Below, piece after piece: positions 1 through 7,027 of a stretch of DNA of 33,657 bases (position 1 is its first letter; the number at the start of each line of letters is the position of its first letter). The DNA comes from Isosphaeraceae bacterium (lineage in GTDB: Bacteria; Planctomycetota; Planctomycetia; Isosphaerales; Isosphaeraceae). The translations under genes and the position numbers were made by a program. The stretch spans positions 1 to 33,657 of the forward strand of contig JAJPJC010000025.1 of NCBI GenBank assembly GCA_021324445.1, written 5' to 3'. The notes below the pieces were generated by a model. It searched no databases, was not told where the DNA came from, and worked only from the letters and a program-made list of their open reading frames with translations.

Positions 1-42
1 GGCTCCTGGGAAGAGAGGGGGGGCTCGGCGCTCCGCGGTCCA

Positions 43-62
43 CCAGGGGCTGACGCCCCTGG
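43..62. repeat. Perfect 8-bp hairpin with TGAC loop
   Basis: The arms CCAGGGGC and GCCCCTGG enclose the loop TGAC. There is no T-tract after it on either strand, so it is not a classic intrinsic terminator. GC-rich hairpins like this are often dispersed intergenic repeats in planctomycete genomes; that role is inferred. Confidence 0.5.
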
Positions 63-674
63 CTCTTGACCACCGCCCCTCCGGGGCTTTCGGAACAGAC
101 TCTAAGAATGTCCCCGTTGCCCGTTGCCCCCTGTCCGTTGCCCCCTCGGAAAGGATACGGGTGACGTCGTTCATCGACACGGCTCCCGATGGCCGCCCCG
201 GCGGCGTCCCCGACCGGGACTCGAGCGGCGTCGCTCGGAGACGTTCCACCCCGGACGGCATGCATCGAGGGACCGCTCGACTCCGAGCTTAACCGGTTCT
301 CGCGGAAGAGGATAGCGGCCCGACTTCGTGAGGCATCGGCGCCACTTCCAGCGGTGGGATCGCGGCGCGGCGGACCCAAGGGATGGAGGACCGGAGGACC
401 GTCCTCCACGCCAGGACGACCGTCCTCTCGGGTCGCATCGACCGCTCTCGCGGCCCTCGGGCGGTCCGGCCGCGCTGTCTCCGGCCGGTCCGGTGGTCGC
501 AGGGGAGCCGCGGCAGGTCGGGGGCGGCTTGCGCGGTCCCCCCATCGACTCCATCAGGCTGTGGAAGGGCCAGGACGTTGCGCGCTTCGTCGGATCGACC
601 GACACACCTGAGAGATGGTTTCGCGGCTCGATACTCTTCCGTACGCTGATTACCATCGACGGGTGAACGGTTGC

Positions 675-692
675 CATCCTCGGTCGAGGATG
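675..692. promoter_or_regulatory. Palindrome upstream of the DUF1080 gene
   Basis: CATCCTCG and CGAGGATG are perfect 8-bp inverted arms separated by GT, 40 bases before the ATG at 733. The position and the two-base spacing suit an operator for a dimeric regulator or a small 5' leader hairpin. I see no convincing -35/-10 pair nearby, so the role is a guess. Confidence 0.3.
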
Positions 693-732
693 AAATCGCC
701 GTGATCGCCCGAACTCGCGGAGGAGACGAACG

Positions 733-1428
733 ATGTTCCGACCGGGTTTCCGCCTTGCCCCGCTCGCTCTGCTGCTGATCTTGGCCTCGGCCGCCTTGGC
801 CGACGACTTCCGCGACCTGTTCGACGGCAAGAGCCTGGACGGTTGGGTCGTGGAGGGGCCGACCAAAGATAAGGCCGGCCGGATGATGTGGTCGGTCGAG
901 GACGGACGGATCGTCTGCCTCGGGGAGGGGTTCGGGTTCCTCCGGTATGACCGCCGGGAGTTCAGCGACTTCACCCTCCGGGTCGAGTACCGGTTCATCC
1001 CGAAGCCGGGGGGCAAACCGACGGGCAACAGCGGGCTCGGCATCCGGACGGGGCGGTTCGACCCCGAGCGATCGCGGCAGACCCGCCCGTCGTACGCCGC
1101 CTTCGAGGTCCAGTTGATGGATGACGCCGGCAGCCCCCCGTCGGCACACGGGACCGGATCGCTCTATCGGTACAAGGGCCCGACCGCCAACCCGACGCGG
1201 CCGGCCCCGGAGTGGAACACGATCGAGGTGACGTGCCACGGCTCCCGGATCACGGTCCGGCTCAACGGCCAGACGATCCTGGAGGCCGACCAGTCCGAGC
1301 TCCCGGATGTGAAAAGCAAGCCGGCCGGTGCGCCGGACCCGAAGCACAAGCCGCGCAGGGGTTACGTCGCACTCCAGAGCCACAGTGGGCGGGTCGAGTT
1401 TCGGAAGGTCCAGGTCCGCGCGGAGTGA
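733..1428 (+). CDS. Secreted DUF1080 (3-keto-disaccharide hydrolase-like) protein
   Basis: This is a 231-residue secreted protein of the DUF1080 / 3-keto-disaccharide hydrolase family, which has a concanavalin-like beta-sandwich fold and in planctomycetes usually acts on carbohydrates outside the cytoplasm. A signal peptide covers residues 1-23 (hydrophobic core LALLLILASAALA, then DD). The mature part opens with the family hallmark FRDLFDGKSLDGW, followed by an RYDRREFSDFTLRVEYRF strand region, a GNSGLGIR motif, and the closing VALQSHSGRVEFRKV segment typical of these proteins. The start is supported by GGAGGAG about seven bases upstream. The length matches single-domain members. The gene converges on the DUF1501 gene with a gap of about 39 bases. 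The exact substrate cannot be read from sequence. Confidence 0.9.
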   Translation: MFRPGFRLAPLALLLILASAALADDFRDLFDGKSLDGWVVEGPTKDKAGRMMWSVEDGRIVCLGEGFGFLRYDRREFSDFTLRVEYRFIPKPGGKPTGNSGLGIRTGRFDPERSRQTRPSYAAFEVQLMDDAGSPPSAHGTGSLYRYKGPTANPTRPAPEWNTIEVTCHGSRITVRLNGQTILEADQSELPDVKSKPAGAPDPKHKPRRGYVALQSHSGRVEFRKVQVRAE

Positions 1429-1467
1429 CACCCGCCGCAGCGATCATCGTCCGCATCAGCCTGTTCG

Positions 1468-2891
1468 TCAGGCCAGGATCTCCTTGACCACGCGACCCTC
1501 CACATCCGTCAAGCGATAGTCGCGCCCGGCGTGGCGGAACGTGAGGCGCTGGTGATCCAGGCCCAGGAGATGGAGCATCGTGGCGTGGAGGTCGTGGAGA
1601 TGCACCTTCCCCCCGACGGGCGGAAGCCGAACTCATCCGTCTCGCCATGGGTGTGCCCAGCCTTGACGCCGCCCCCGGCGAGCCAGGCGACGTAGCTATC
1701 GGGCTGGTGTTCCCGGCCATGCGTCTCGATCGGGGAGGTGCCTGAGAGGTCCTGGCTCCAGGGGGTGCGGCCAAACTCGCCCGACCAGACGACGAGGGTC
1801 TCCTCGAGCAACCCGCGGGACTTCAGATCCTTGATCAGGCCGGCGACGGGCCGGTCCGTCCCGGCGCAGCTCCGTGGCAGGGCGTTGCGGATGTCGGCGT
1901 GGTGGTCCCATCCCGCCATCGTCACCTGGACGAACCGCACGCCCGCCTCGCTCAGCCGGCGGGCCAGCAGGCAGGCCCGGCCATTGCGGTCCGTCACCGG
2001 ATCGCCGAGGCCATAGAGGTCCCGGGTCGATCGCGTCTCGGCCGAGAGGTCGACCAGCCGGGGCGTCTCGGTCTGCATCCGGAACGCCAGCTCGAACGAT
2101 TCGATCATACCCTCCATCTGGCGGTCGGTCTCGACCCGGTCGAGCAACCGGCGGTTCATGCGCTGGACCAGGTCGAGGCGACGCCGCTGCACGCCCGGGC
2201 TCGACTCCTCATCGACCAGGTACTGGATCGCGGCCCCGCCCCCCGTCACGCTCACCGGCGTCCCCTGGTGCGCGGCGGGCAGGAACCCCGCGCCATAGGT
2301 GCGCACGTCGCTATCCGGATGGATCGTGATGAAGCTCGGCAGGTTCTCGTTCTCGGTCCCCAGCCCGTAGCTGACCCACGATCCCATCGAGGGCCGCACG
2401 TCGATCGAGACCCCAGTATGGAGCTGGAGTGTGGCCGGGGCGTGGGCCTCGTTATCGGTGTGGACGGCCCGGAGCAGGCAGAGGTCGTCGGCGACGCTCG
2501 CCAGGTGGGGCATCAGGTCCGAGATCCACAGGCCCGAGGCCCCCCGGGGGCGGATCGGGGCGATCGGCGCCAGCGCCAGGTATTTGTCCACGCCGATGGT
2601 GACCTCGTTCCCATCGACCGGCGGGCTGATCGTCGTGCCGTGCTTCCTCCGAATCAGGGGCTTGGGATCGAACAGGTCGAGCTGGGACGGACCGCCCTGC
2701 ATGAACAGGAAGATCACCCGCTTGGCGCGCGGCGGGAAATGCGGCGAGCGGGCGGCGAGCGGTCCGCCGGCCGCGCGGGCCAGGCGACTCAGGATCCCCT
2801 GGAGGGCCACTGCGCCGAATCCGCAGGCGGCGGCCTCCAGCATCCGACGGCGCGGGAATCGCTCACCTGCGAAGCGGCTGGTGTCTGCCAT
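1468..2891 (-). pseudogene. DUF1501 protein gene with a frameshift near its 3' end
   Basis: DUF1501 proteins belong to the alkaline-phosphatase/sulfatase-like superfamily and in planctomycetes are exported and paired with PSCyt/PSD1 proteins; their reaction is not established. I prefer the start at 2891 (MADTSRFAGERFPRRR, Tat-like PRRR then a hydrophobic stretch) to the one at 2930 because a GAGG lies at good spacing and the 2930 start would leave only 36 bases to the upstream gene. Family landmarks are clear: FLFMQGGPSQLDLFDPKP, VTMAGWDHHADI, VWSGEFGRTPWSQ. After FGFRP the open frame turns into nonsense, while the next frame reads the expected [19 protein letters not shown] and ends [10 protein letters not shown] with a stop at 1468-1470. 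One base is missing within 1609-1620, most simply from the six-C run at 1609-1614. Repaired length is 474 residues, normal for the family. It may be a sequencing error or a real mutation. Confidence 0.88.
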
Positions 2892-2966
2892 GGCGAACCT
2901 CGAAGAGGATGCATCCGGCGATCGTCGCATCGGCCGATCGATCCGGATCGGGTCGGGTCGGGTCGG

Positions 2967-5504
2967 TCAGAGTCGCAGCAGGAACTCGTTGGATGCCAGC
3001 AGGGCGTGGCACAGCTCCGCCCAGGCGCGCAGCCCGCGCGCGGCCGGGGCGATCGTCGGATCGAGGTCGCGGACCTCGGCGAGAAACGCGGCGGCGGCAT
3101 CCTGCTCCGCGGGCGTGATCGGCCGGTTCAGCACGCGGATCCAGAGGCGTCCCAGCCGCGCGCGGTCATCACCCGCGCCGGCGAGCGTCGGCCGGGCCAG
3201 CTCGACGGCCCGCGCCTTGAGGAACCGGGCGTTCATCAGGAAGAGGGCCTGGGTGGGCACGGTCGTCACGGCGCGCTGGCCGGCGAATTCGCCGGGCTGG
3301 GTGAAGTCGAACACGTTCCGCAGCTCGCCGGGCCCCGCCTGGGGACCGGAGCGGATGATCGGCAGATAGACGGTCCGGACGAACTCCTGTTCGGGCCGGA
3401 ACCGGGCCAGGCGGAAGCTGGGCGGATTCACTCCCCCCTTGCCCAGCCCGCCGGTGTTCTCCGGGTACTCCAGGGGCAGCCCCGGACCCCCACCGCCCAC
3501 AATGAGACCGCCCGAGACGGCCAGCATCGCGTCGCGCAGCGACTCGGCGTCGAGCCGGCGGCGGTTCATCCGCCACAACAGGCGGTTGTCCGGATCGATC
3601 GCCGCCGCCCGGCGATCGTGGGCACTACTCATCGCGTAGGCACGGCTCAGGACCAGGCCGCGAATGAGCCGCTTCGTCGACCAGCCATCCGCGACGAATC
3701 GGAGGGCCAGCGCGTCGAGCAACTCCGGGTGGCTGGGACGCTCTCCCCGCCGGCCGAAATAATCGACCGAGCGGACGATCCCCTCGCCGAAGAGCTTCTG
3801 CCAGATGCGATTCACGGCCACCCGGGCCGTCAGAGGATTCTCGCCACTGGCGATCCAGTCAGCCAGCTCGCGACGGCCGCTCTCCTGCGACGAGATGACG
3901 GCGGGTCCGGACCGGCCCCGGGAAACCACCTGCACGAACCCGCGCGGCACCTCGACGCCCAGGGCGTGGGGGTTGCCGCGGATCGTGACCCGCATGTTCC
4001 CAGGCCGCGCGGAGTCGTGCACGGCGAAGGCCACCGGCGGGTTGGGGGCGAAGAACTCGCCGTGCTCGATCTCCGTGCCCAGGCGGCCGACCCGCGCCGC
4101 CAGCTCCCGCCGCTCCCGCTCCAGGCCCGCCCGTGCGGTCGGCTCGATCGGCGCGCGACCCGGACCCTGGCCCTGGAGCATCGCCCGGATCTCCGCGAGC
4201 CGGCGACCGGCCTGCTCGCGCTCGGCCTTGAGCTTTGCGATGGCCTGCCGGTGTCGCTCCAGCCGGCCCTGACGCTCGGCCCGCCCCGCCGGGGTCTCCG
4301 GCAGCCTGGCGACTGTCGGCCAGCTCCAGACGCCCCATTCGGCCCGGGTGACCGACTCCGTGCTGGAGAAGATCCCCGCCATCGCGTAATAGTCGCGCAG
4401 CGAGATCGGGTCGAACTTGTGGTCGTGGCACCGCGCACAGCCGATCGACAGGCCCAGGAACGCCTTGCCCACCTTGTCCACTTGCTGGTCGACCACGTCG
4501 ACCCGCAGCTTGGCCTTGTCCGCCTCGACGATCGTCAGGTCCCCCAGCACGAGGAAGCCGGTGGCGACGAGGTTCGCGGCGCGTTCCTCGACCGAGTTGG
4601 ATGGGAGCAGATCCCCGGCGATCTGTTCGCGAATGAACCGGTCGAACGGCTTGTCGGCGTTCCAGGAAGCGATGACGTAGTCGCGATACCTCCAGGCGTG
4701 CTCGGCGAAGATGTCATTGGCCGTGCCGATCTGATCGGCATACCCGGTCAGGTCGAGCCAGTGCCGTCCCCAGCACGCGCCGAATGCCGGCGAAGCGAGG
4801 AGCCGGTCGACGACGCGCTCCTTGGCCTGGGGTGACGGATCGTCGCGGAATGCGGCGATCTGCTCGGGCGAGGGCGGCAGGCCGACGAGGTCGAGGCAGA
4901 CGCGCCGCAGCCAGGTGTATCGATCGGCGTCCGGGGCCGGGCGGAGTCCCTTCGCGTCGAGACCAGACAGGATGAACCGATCGATCTCATCGCGAGCCCA
5001 GGACATCCCTCGCGCCGGGGCGGCCTCGACGCGCCTCGGCGGCTGGAAGGCCCAGAAATCGCGCTCCGAGGGAACGGCGCCACCCGCGGGCTTCTCGCCC
5101 GACGAACCCTCGCGCCGCGGGTCGGGCGCCCCCGAGGCGATCCAGCGTCGGAAGTCGGCGAGCACCTGGGCCGAGAGCTTCTCATCCGGGGGCATCTCGG
5201 ACACCTCGCCGTCATGGCTCAGCGCCTTGAGGATCAAGCTGTTGTCGGGCTTTCCGGGGACGAGGACCGGCCCACTGTCGCCCCCTTTCAACATCGCGTC
5301 GCGACTGTCGACGCGCAATCCTCCCCTGGGCGACTTGGCCTGGCTCGAGTGGCACCGGTAGCAGTGCTCCACGAGCACCGGTCGGATCCGCGATTCGAAG
5401 AATGCGACGGCCTCGTCGGCCCCGGTGTCGGCCCGGGTCGGGGGAGCCATCGCAAGACACAGCAGCGCGAGGCAACCAGGGAGGAAGAGTCGCATGTTTG
5501 GCAC
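2967..5504 (-). CDS. PSCyt1-PSCyt2 (DUF1549)-PSD1 (DUF1553) protein
   Basis: This is an 845-residue exported protein of the large planctomycete cytochrome-type family. Residues 1-25 form a signal peptide ending TRA. The PSCyt1 domain (about 35-125) carries a c-type heme motif CYRCH at residues 48-52. The PSCyt2/DUF1549 domain (about 165-370) has the family segments LDLVGLPPSPEQIAAF and HWLDLTGYAD and a second heme motif CARCH at 356-360. A central stretch around residues 410-470 is charged and probably coiled coil. The PSD1/DUF1553 domain (about 565-830) has VNRIWQKLFGEGIV, FGRRGERPSHPELLD and the closing LLASNEFLLRL. Such proteins are thought to act in periplasmic electron transfer or polysaccharide use, but no reaction is established. 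The DUF1501 gene follows 75 bases downstream on the same strand, the usual pairing. Met4 is an alternative start. Confidence 0.93.
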   Translation of the reverse strand: MPNMRLFLPGCLALLCLAMAPPTRADTGADEAVAFFESRIRPVLVEHCYRCHSSQAKSPRGGLRVDSRDAMLKGGDSGPVLVPGKPDNSLILKALSHDGEVSEMPPDEKLSAQVLADFRRWIASGAPDPRREGSSGEKPAGGAVPSERDFWAFQPPRRVEAAPARGMSWARDEIDRFILSGLDAKGLRPAPDADRYTWLRRVCLDLVGLPPSPEQIAAFRDDPSPQAKERVVDRLLASPAFGACWGRHWLDLTGYADQIGTANDIFAEHAWRYRDYVIASWNADKPFDRFIREQIAGDLLPSNSVEERAANLVATGFLVLGDLTIVEADKAKLRVDVVDQQVDKVGKAFLGLSIGCARCHDHKFDPISLRDYYAMAGIFSSTESVTRAEWGVWSWPTVARLPETPAGRAERQGRLERHRQAIAKLKAEREQAGRRLAEIRAMLQGQGPGRAPIEPTARAGLERERRELAARVGRLGTEIEHGEFFAPNPPVAFAVHDSARPGNMRVTIRGNPHALGVEVPRGFVQVVSRGRSGPAVISSQESGRRELADWIASGENPLTARVAVNRIWQKLFGEGIVRSVDYFGRRGERPSHPELLDALALRFVADGWSTKRLIRGLVLSRAYAMSSAHDRRAAAIDPDNRLLWRMNRRRLDAESLRDAMLAVSGGLIVGGGGPGLPLEYPENTGGLGKGGVNPPSFRLARFRPEQEFVRTVYLPIIRSGPQAGPGELRNVFDFTQPGEFAGQRAVTTVPTQALFLMNARFLKARAVELARPTLAGAGDDRARLGRLWIRVLNRPITPAEQDAAAAFLAEVRDLDPTIAPAARGLRAWAELCHALLASNEFLLRL

Positions 5505-5631
5505 GGCCGACCCGGATCGTCAAGTGTCGCGAGAACACCCGGAACGATCCCTAGCCTACCGGTTGGTGGGAGCGATGTCCAACAATCGGGCGGCCCGCCT
5601 GGCCGTCGGGCTCCAGCGTCATTCGCGTCGA

Positions 5632-5702
5632 TGTCCCCGCCAGGAGTCGAACCTGGCCCTCGACCTTCGCAGGGTCGTGTGCATCCCTCACACCCCGAGG
5701 AC
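5632..5702 (-). tRNA. tRNA-Arg-like, anticodon GCG
   Basis: Last gene of the array in transcription order. Acceptor GTCCTCG pairs with CGGGGAC, A73. Anticodon stem CGACC/GGTCG with loop CTGCGAA gives GCG for codon CGC. T-arm CCAGG, TTCGACT, CCTGG. The D stem is only GTG/CAC. Position 8 is G, not U, and 14 is G, not A. GCG is a very rare Arg anticodon in bacteria, which normally read CGU/C/A with inosine from ACG. No CCA is encoded. Confidence 0.7.
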
Positions 5703-5714
5703 GATCCTCTGCCA

Positions 5715-5785
5715 TCCCCCGCCCGGGAGTCGGACCCGGCCCTGCGGCTTCGAAGACCGCCGTGCCTCCGCCACACTCGCGGGGA
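5715..5785 (-). tRNA. tRNA-Arg-like, anticodon TCG
   Basis: Acceptor TCCCCGC pairs with GCGGGGG through a terminal U:G, A73. Anticodon stem GCGGT/GCCGC with loop CTTCGAA gives TCG (codon CGA). D stem GTG/CAC with loop TGGCGGAGG. G8 and G14 replace U8 and A14, and the T loop is TCCGACT, with C at the pseudouridine-55 position. A four-base variable loop AGGG is shared with the GCG gene, so the two look like diverged copies. Confidence 0.6.
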
Positions 5786-5791
5786 TCCCAG

Positions 5792-5863
5792 TGCCCTCGC
5801 CAGGAGTCGAACCTGGTCTTCGACCTTCGGAGGGTCGCGTGCCGTCCGTCACACGCCGAGGGC
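5792..5863 (-). tRNA. tRNA-Arg-like, anticodon CCG
   Basis: Acceptor GCCCTCG pairs perfectly with CGAGGGC, A73. Anticodon stem CGACC/GGTCG with loop CTCCGAA gives CCG (codon CGG). T-arm CCAGG, TTCGACT, CCTGG. Again a three-pair D stem GTG/CAC and G8/G14. Together with its two neighbours it covers CGC, CGA and CGG with three separate anticodons. Confidence 0.7.
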
Positions 5864-5871
5864 GTCATCGA

Positions 5872-5943
5872 GGCCGACGGCCGGACTCGAACCGGCATGA
5901 ACCTGCTGACAAGGCAGGTGCCTCACCGTTCGGCCACGTCGGC
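5872..5943 (-). tRNA. tRNA, anticodon TGT by position (Thr?), irregular loop
   Basis: Acceptor GCCGACG/CGTCGGC and T-arm GCCGG, TTCGAGT, CCGGC are perfect; D stem GCC/GGC; U8 present. The anticodon stem CCTGC/GCAGG closes a loop CTTGTCA, so positions 34-36 read TGT (Thr, ACA), but position 37 is then C, where a purine is expected. Reading one base later gives GTC (Asp) followed by A. Discriminator C73 fits neither. The D arm resembles Cys tRNAs. The identity is unresolved. Confidence 0.6.
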
Positions 5944-5949
5944 GGCCAG

Positions 5950-6019
5950 CAGGGGCGCAAGGATTCGAACCCTGTGCGCGGGTTTTGGAGGCCCGTTGCT
6001 CTCCCAGGAGCACGCCCCT
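5950..6019 (-). tRNA. tRNA-Trp-like, anticodon CCA, shortened D loop
   Basis: Acceptor AGGGGCG/CGCCCCT, G73 (the Trp discriminator). Loop CTCCAAA gives CCA. The stem CGGGC/ACCCG has a C31:A39 mismatch where ordinary Trp tRNAs have U:A. The D region is short (loop CTGGGA), with about three bases fewer than usual and either position 9 or the 26 linker missing. T-arm CAGGG, TTCGAAT, CCTTG. Damaged or divergent Trp tRNA. Confidence 0.6.
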
Positions 6020-6108
6020 GAAAATGGATCAGGCCGGAGCCCGGTCGGTCGATCGATCATTCGGTCCGCCCGCGGCAGCTCGTGGCAAGGCCTTGCCGCG
6101 GCGGAAAG

Positions 6109-6181
6109 GGTATCCGGCGGGGGTTGAACCCGTCGCCTCGAGCTCCACAGGCTCGCGTGCTGCCGTTACACCACGGACACC
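6109..6181 (-). tRNA. tRNA-His, anticodon GTG
   Basis: Acceptor GTGTCCG/CGGATAC preceded by a templated G at -1 facing C73, the histidine identity pair. Anticodon stem CGAGC/GCTCG with loop CTGTGGA gives GTG. D stem GTG/CAC, loop TAACGGCAG. The T loop TTCAACC is acceptable; the outer T-stem pair 49:65 is mismatched. The retained G-1:C73 argues that this gene is or was charged by HisRS. Confidence 0.72.
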
Positions 6182-6220
6182 GTCTCAGGTTATTACCCTG
6201 GCCCGAAAGCAGCTCAAGTC

Positions 6221-6275
6221 GTAGGTCAGGCTTTAGCCGGACATTCCCATTCTGTCAGGCTAAAGCCTGACCTAC
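6221..6275. repeat. 23-bp inverted repeat (REP/MITE-like) inside the tRNA array
   Basis: Arms at 6221-6243 and 6253-6275 begin GTAGGTCAGGCTTTAGCC and pair with a single mismatch around a nine-base loop TTCCCATTC. The element is less GC-rich than its surroundings and sits in one of the two wide gaps of the array, between the His and Ser(GGA) genes. It looks like a dispersed palindromic element of the REP/MITE kind. I see no transposase. Confidence 0.7.
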
Positions 6276-6319
6276 TCTGTTGCCGGAGTCATACTCGAAA
6301 CCACCGGCTCGCGCCGAAG

Positions 6320-6404
6320 CGGAAGGGGCGGGAGTCGAACCCGCAAGGCTCATCGCTCGCCCGCTCTCCAGGCGGGTCCCGTCGCCGGTTCGGGTGGCCC
6401 TTCC
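6320..6404 (-). tRNA. tRNA-Ser, anticodon GGA
   Basis: Class II length. Acceptor GGAAGGG/CCCTTCC, G73 as in serine tRNAs. D stem CCCG/CGGG. Anticodon stem CCCGC/GCGGG with loop CTGGAGA gives GGA (codon UCC). The variable region is 15 bases, but its stem is weak. T-arm GCGGG, TTCGACT, CCCGC. Position 8 is C instead of U. Confidence 0.72.
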
Positions 6405-6419
6405 GAATCGTCAAGCCAG

Positions 6420-6493
6420 TGGGCGATGCAGGAGTCGAACCTGCGGCCTCCAGCGTGTCATGCTGGCGCTCTGACCGGCTGAGCTAACCGCCC
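6420..6493 (-). tRNA. tRNA-Val, anticodon GAC
   Basis: The most regular gene of the array: acceptor GGGCGGT/ATCGCCC, A73, U8 A9, D stem GCTC/GAGC, anticodon stem CCAGC/GCTGG with loop ATGACAC giving GAC, variable AGGCC, T-arm GCAGG, TTCGACT, CCTGC. No CCA is encoded. Confidence 0.92.
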
Positions 6494-6504
6494 GGATGAT
6501 CCAG

Positions 6505-6577
6505 CACCCCGACCAGGACTCGAACCCGGAACTCCTCGTTAGAAGCGAGGCGTGATCCTCCGTTTCACCATCGGGGC
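6505..6577 (-). tRNA. tRNA-Arg, anticodon TCT
   Basis: Acceptor GCCCCGA/TCGGGGT with a terminal G:U, G73. U8 present; D stem GTG/CAC with an 11-base loop. Anticodon stem CCTCG/CGAGG with loop CTTCTAA gives TCT (codon AGA). T-arm CCGGG, TTCGAGT, CCTGG with one G:U. Reasonably regular. Confidence 0.8.
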
Positions 6578-6583
6578 GCGCAG

Positions 6584-6669
6584 CGGAAGGCAAGGGATTC
6601 GAACCCTCACGCCCTCGCGGGCGCACTCGTTAGCACCGAGGCCCGGCCAGCCGTATCCGGCTACCTTCC
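6584..6669 (-). tRNA. tRNA-Ser, anticodon GCT
   Basis: Class II tRNA: acceptor GGAAGGT/GCCTTCC, G73, and a good variable-arm hairpin CGCCC, GCGA, GGGCG. The anticodon loop GTGCTAA gives GCT (codon AGC) on a stem with a C27:U43 mismatch. T-arm GAGGG, TTCGAAT, CCCTT. If the acceptor has seven pairs, position 8 is A; if the T is taken as U8, the acceptor has only six. Confidence 0.75.
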
Positions 6670-6678
6670 GTCTCGCAG

Positions 6679-6766
6679 TGGACCCACCGGGAGTCGAACC
6701 CGGGGGAACCCCTCTGGGGTCGCCCCGCCCCGCCAGGGCGGTGTCGTCCCATTGGACCATGAGCCC
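6679..6766 (-). tRNA. tRNA-Ala, anticodon GGC, with a long variable arm
   Basis: Acceptor GGGCTCA/TGGGTCC places G3 opposite U70, the alanine identity pair, with A73. Anticodon stem CCGCC/GGCGG with loop CTGGCGG gives GGC. Between the anticodon and T stems lie about 21 bases that fold as ACCCC, AGA, GGGGT, a class II-style arm not expected on an Ala tRNA. The D arm (GTCCAATGGGACGAC) resembles Glu tRNAs. T-arm CCGGG, TTCGACT, CCCGG is regular. Confidence 0.72.
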
Positions 6767-6781
6767 ATCGAAATCCCGCAG

Positions 6782-6853
6782 TGGACCGGCCGGGGAGTCG
6801 AACCCCGATCCCCTGGGTGCAAACCAGGTGTCTTCCCGTTGGACCAGCCGCCC
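6782..6853 (-). tRNA. tRNA-Ala, anticodon TGC, bulged acceptor stem
   Basis: Anticodon stem CCTGG/CCAGG with loop TTTGCAC gives TGC. The 3' acceptor strand has eight bases, so pairing with GGGCGGC requires one bulged G; in that fold G3 faces U70 and the discriminator is A, as in Ala tRNAs. The Glu-like D arm (GTCCAACGGGAAGAC) is shared with the neighbouring Ala gene. T-arm CGGGG, TTCGACT, CCCCG. Confidence 0.68.
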
Positions 6854-6867
6854 ATACCCTTCCGCCA

Positions 6868-6939
6868 AGGTCCGCCCGGGATTCGAACCGGGACCGCCTC
6901 CCTACCGAGGAGGTATGCCGCCGCGAACACCCGCGGACC
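6868..6939 (-). tRNA. tRNA-Thr-like, anticodon GGT, C33 and enlarged T loop
   Basis: Acceptor GGTCCGC/GCGGACC, U73. Anticodon stem CCTCC/GGAGG with loop TCGGTAG gives GGT (codon ACC), but position 33 is C instead of the nearly universal U. The T stem CCCGG/CCGGG closes an eight-base loop TTCGAATC, as if one G had been lost. Position 8 is G. Confidence 0.6.
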
Positions 6940-6946
6940 GGAGCAG

Positions 6947-7019
6947 TCGTCCCGGCAGGACTCGAACCTGCGCTCTCCTGCGTGTGGGGCAGGCGTCCTG
7001 GCCGCTGGACCACGGGACG
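6947..7019 (-). tRNA. tRNA-Val-like, anticodon CAC, C33
   Basis: Acceptor CGTCCCG/CGGGACG with C1:G72, A73. D stem GTC/GAC, U8 present. Anticodon stem CCTGC/GCAGG with loop CCCACAC gives CAC (codon GUG), with C at position 33. Variable AGAGC, T-arm GCAGG, TTCGAGT, CCTGC. All four helices are intact, so C33 is not explained by general decay. Confidence 0.68.
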
Positions 7020-7027
7020 AGATGGAG

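Larger units (their letters stand above)
1..732. other. Leading intergenic stretch, no gene seen
   Basis: I see no open frame here with codon use or family similarity that would support a protein; the frames present are high-GC chance frames. The stretch holds a perfect hairpin at 43-62, tandem copies of a CCGTTGCC-like unit around 115-147, and a palindrome at 675-692 just ahead of the DUF1080 gene. The first bases may belong to the downstream side of a gene outside the window. Confidence 0.6.

Noticed and set aside
171..1431. Minus-strand frames over 171-1043 and 289-1431
   Set aside because: No family motif, no ribosome site, Arg/Pro-rich low-complexity content, and the second overlaps the well-supported DUF1080 gene.
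1899..4835. 978-residue plus-strand frame over the DUF1501 and PSCyt genes
   Set aside because: Antisense shadow; the minus strand holds recognisable families with heme motifs and a signal peptide.
6070..6101. Inverted repeat CCGCGGCA/TGCCGCGG with inner GGCAAGGCCTTGCC between the Trp and His tRNAs as a terminator
   Set aside because: No T-tract on either strand; it may be a processing hairpin, but the evidence is too thin to call.
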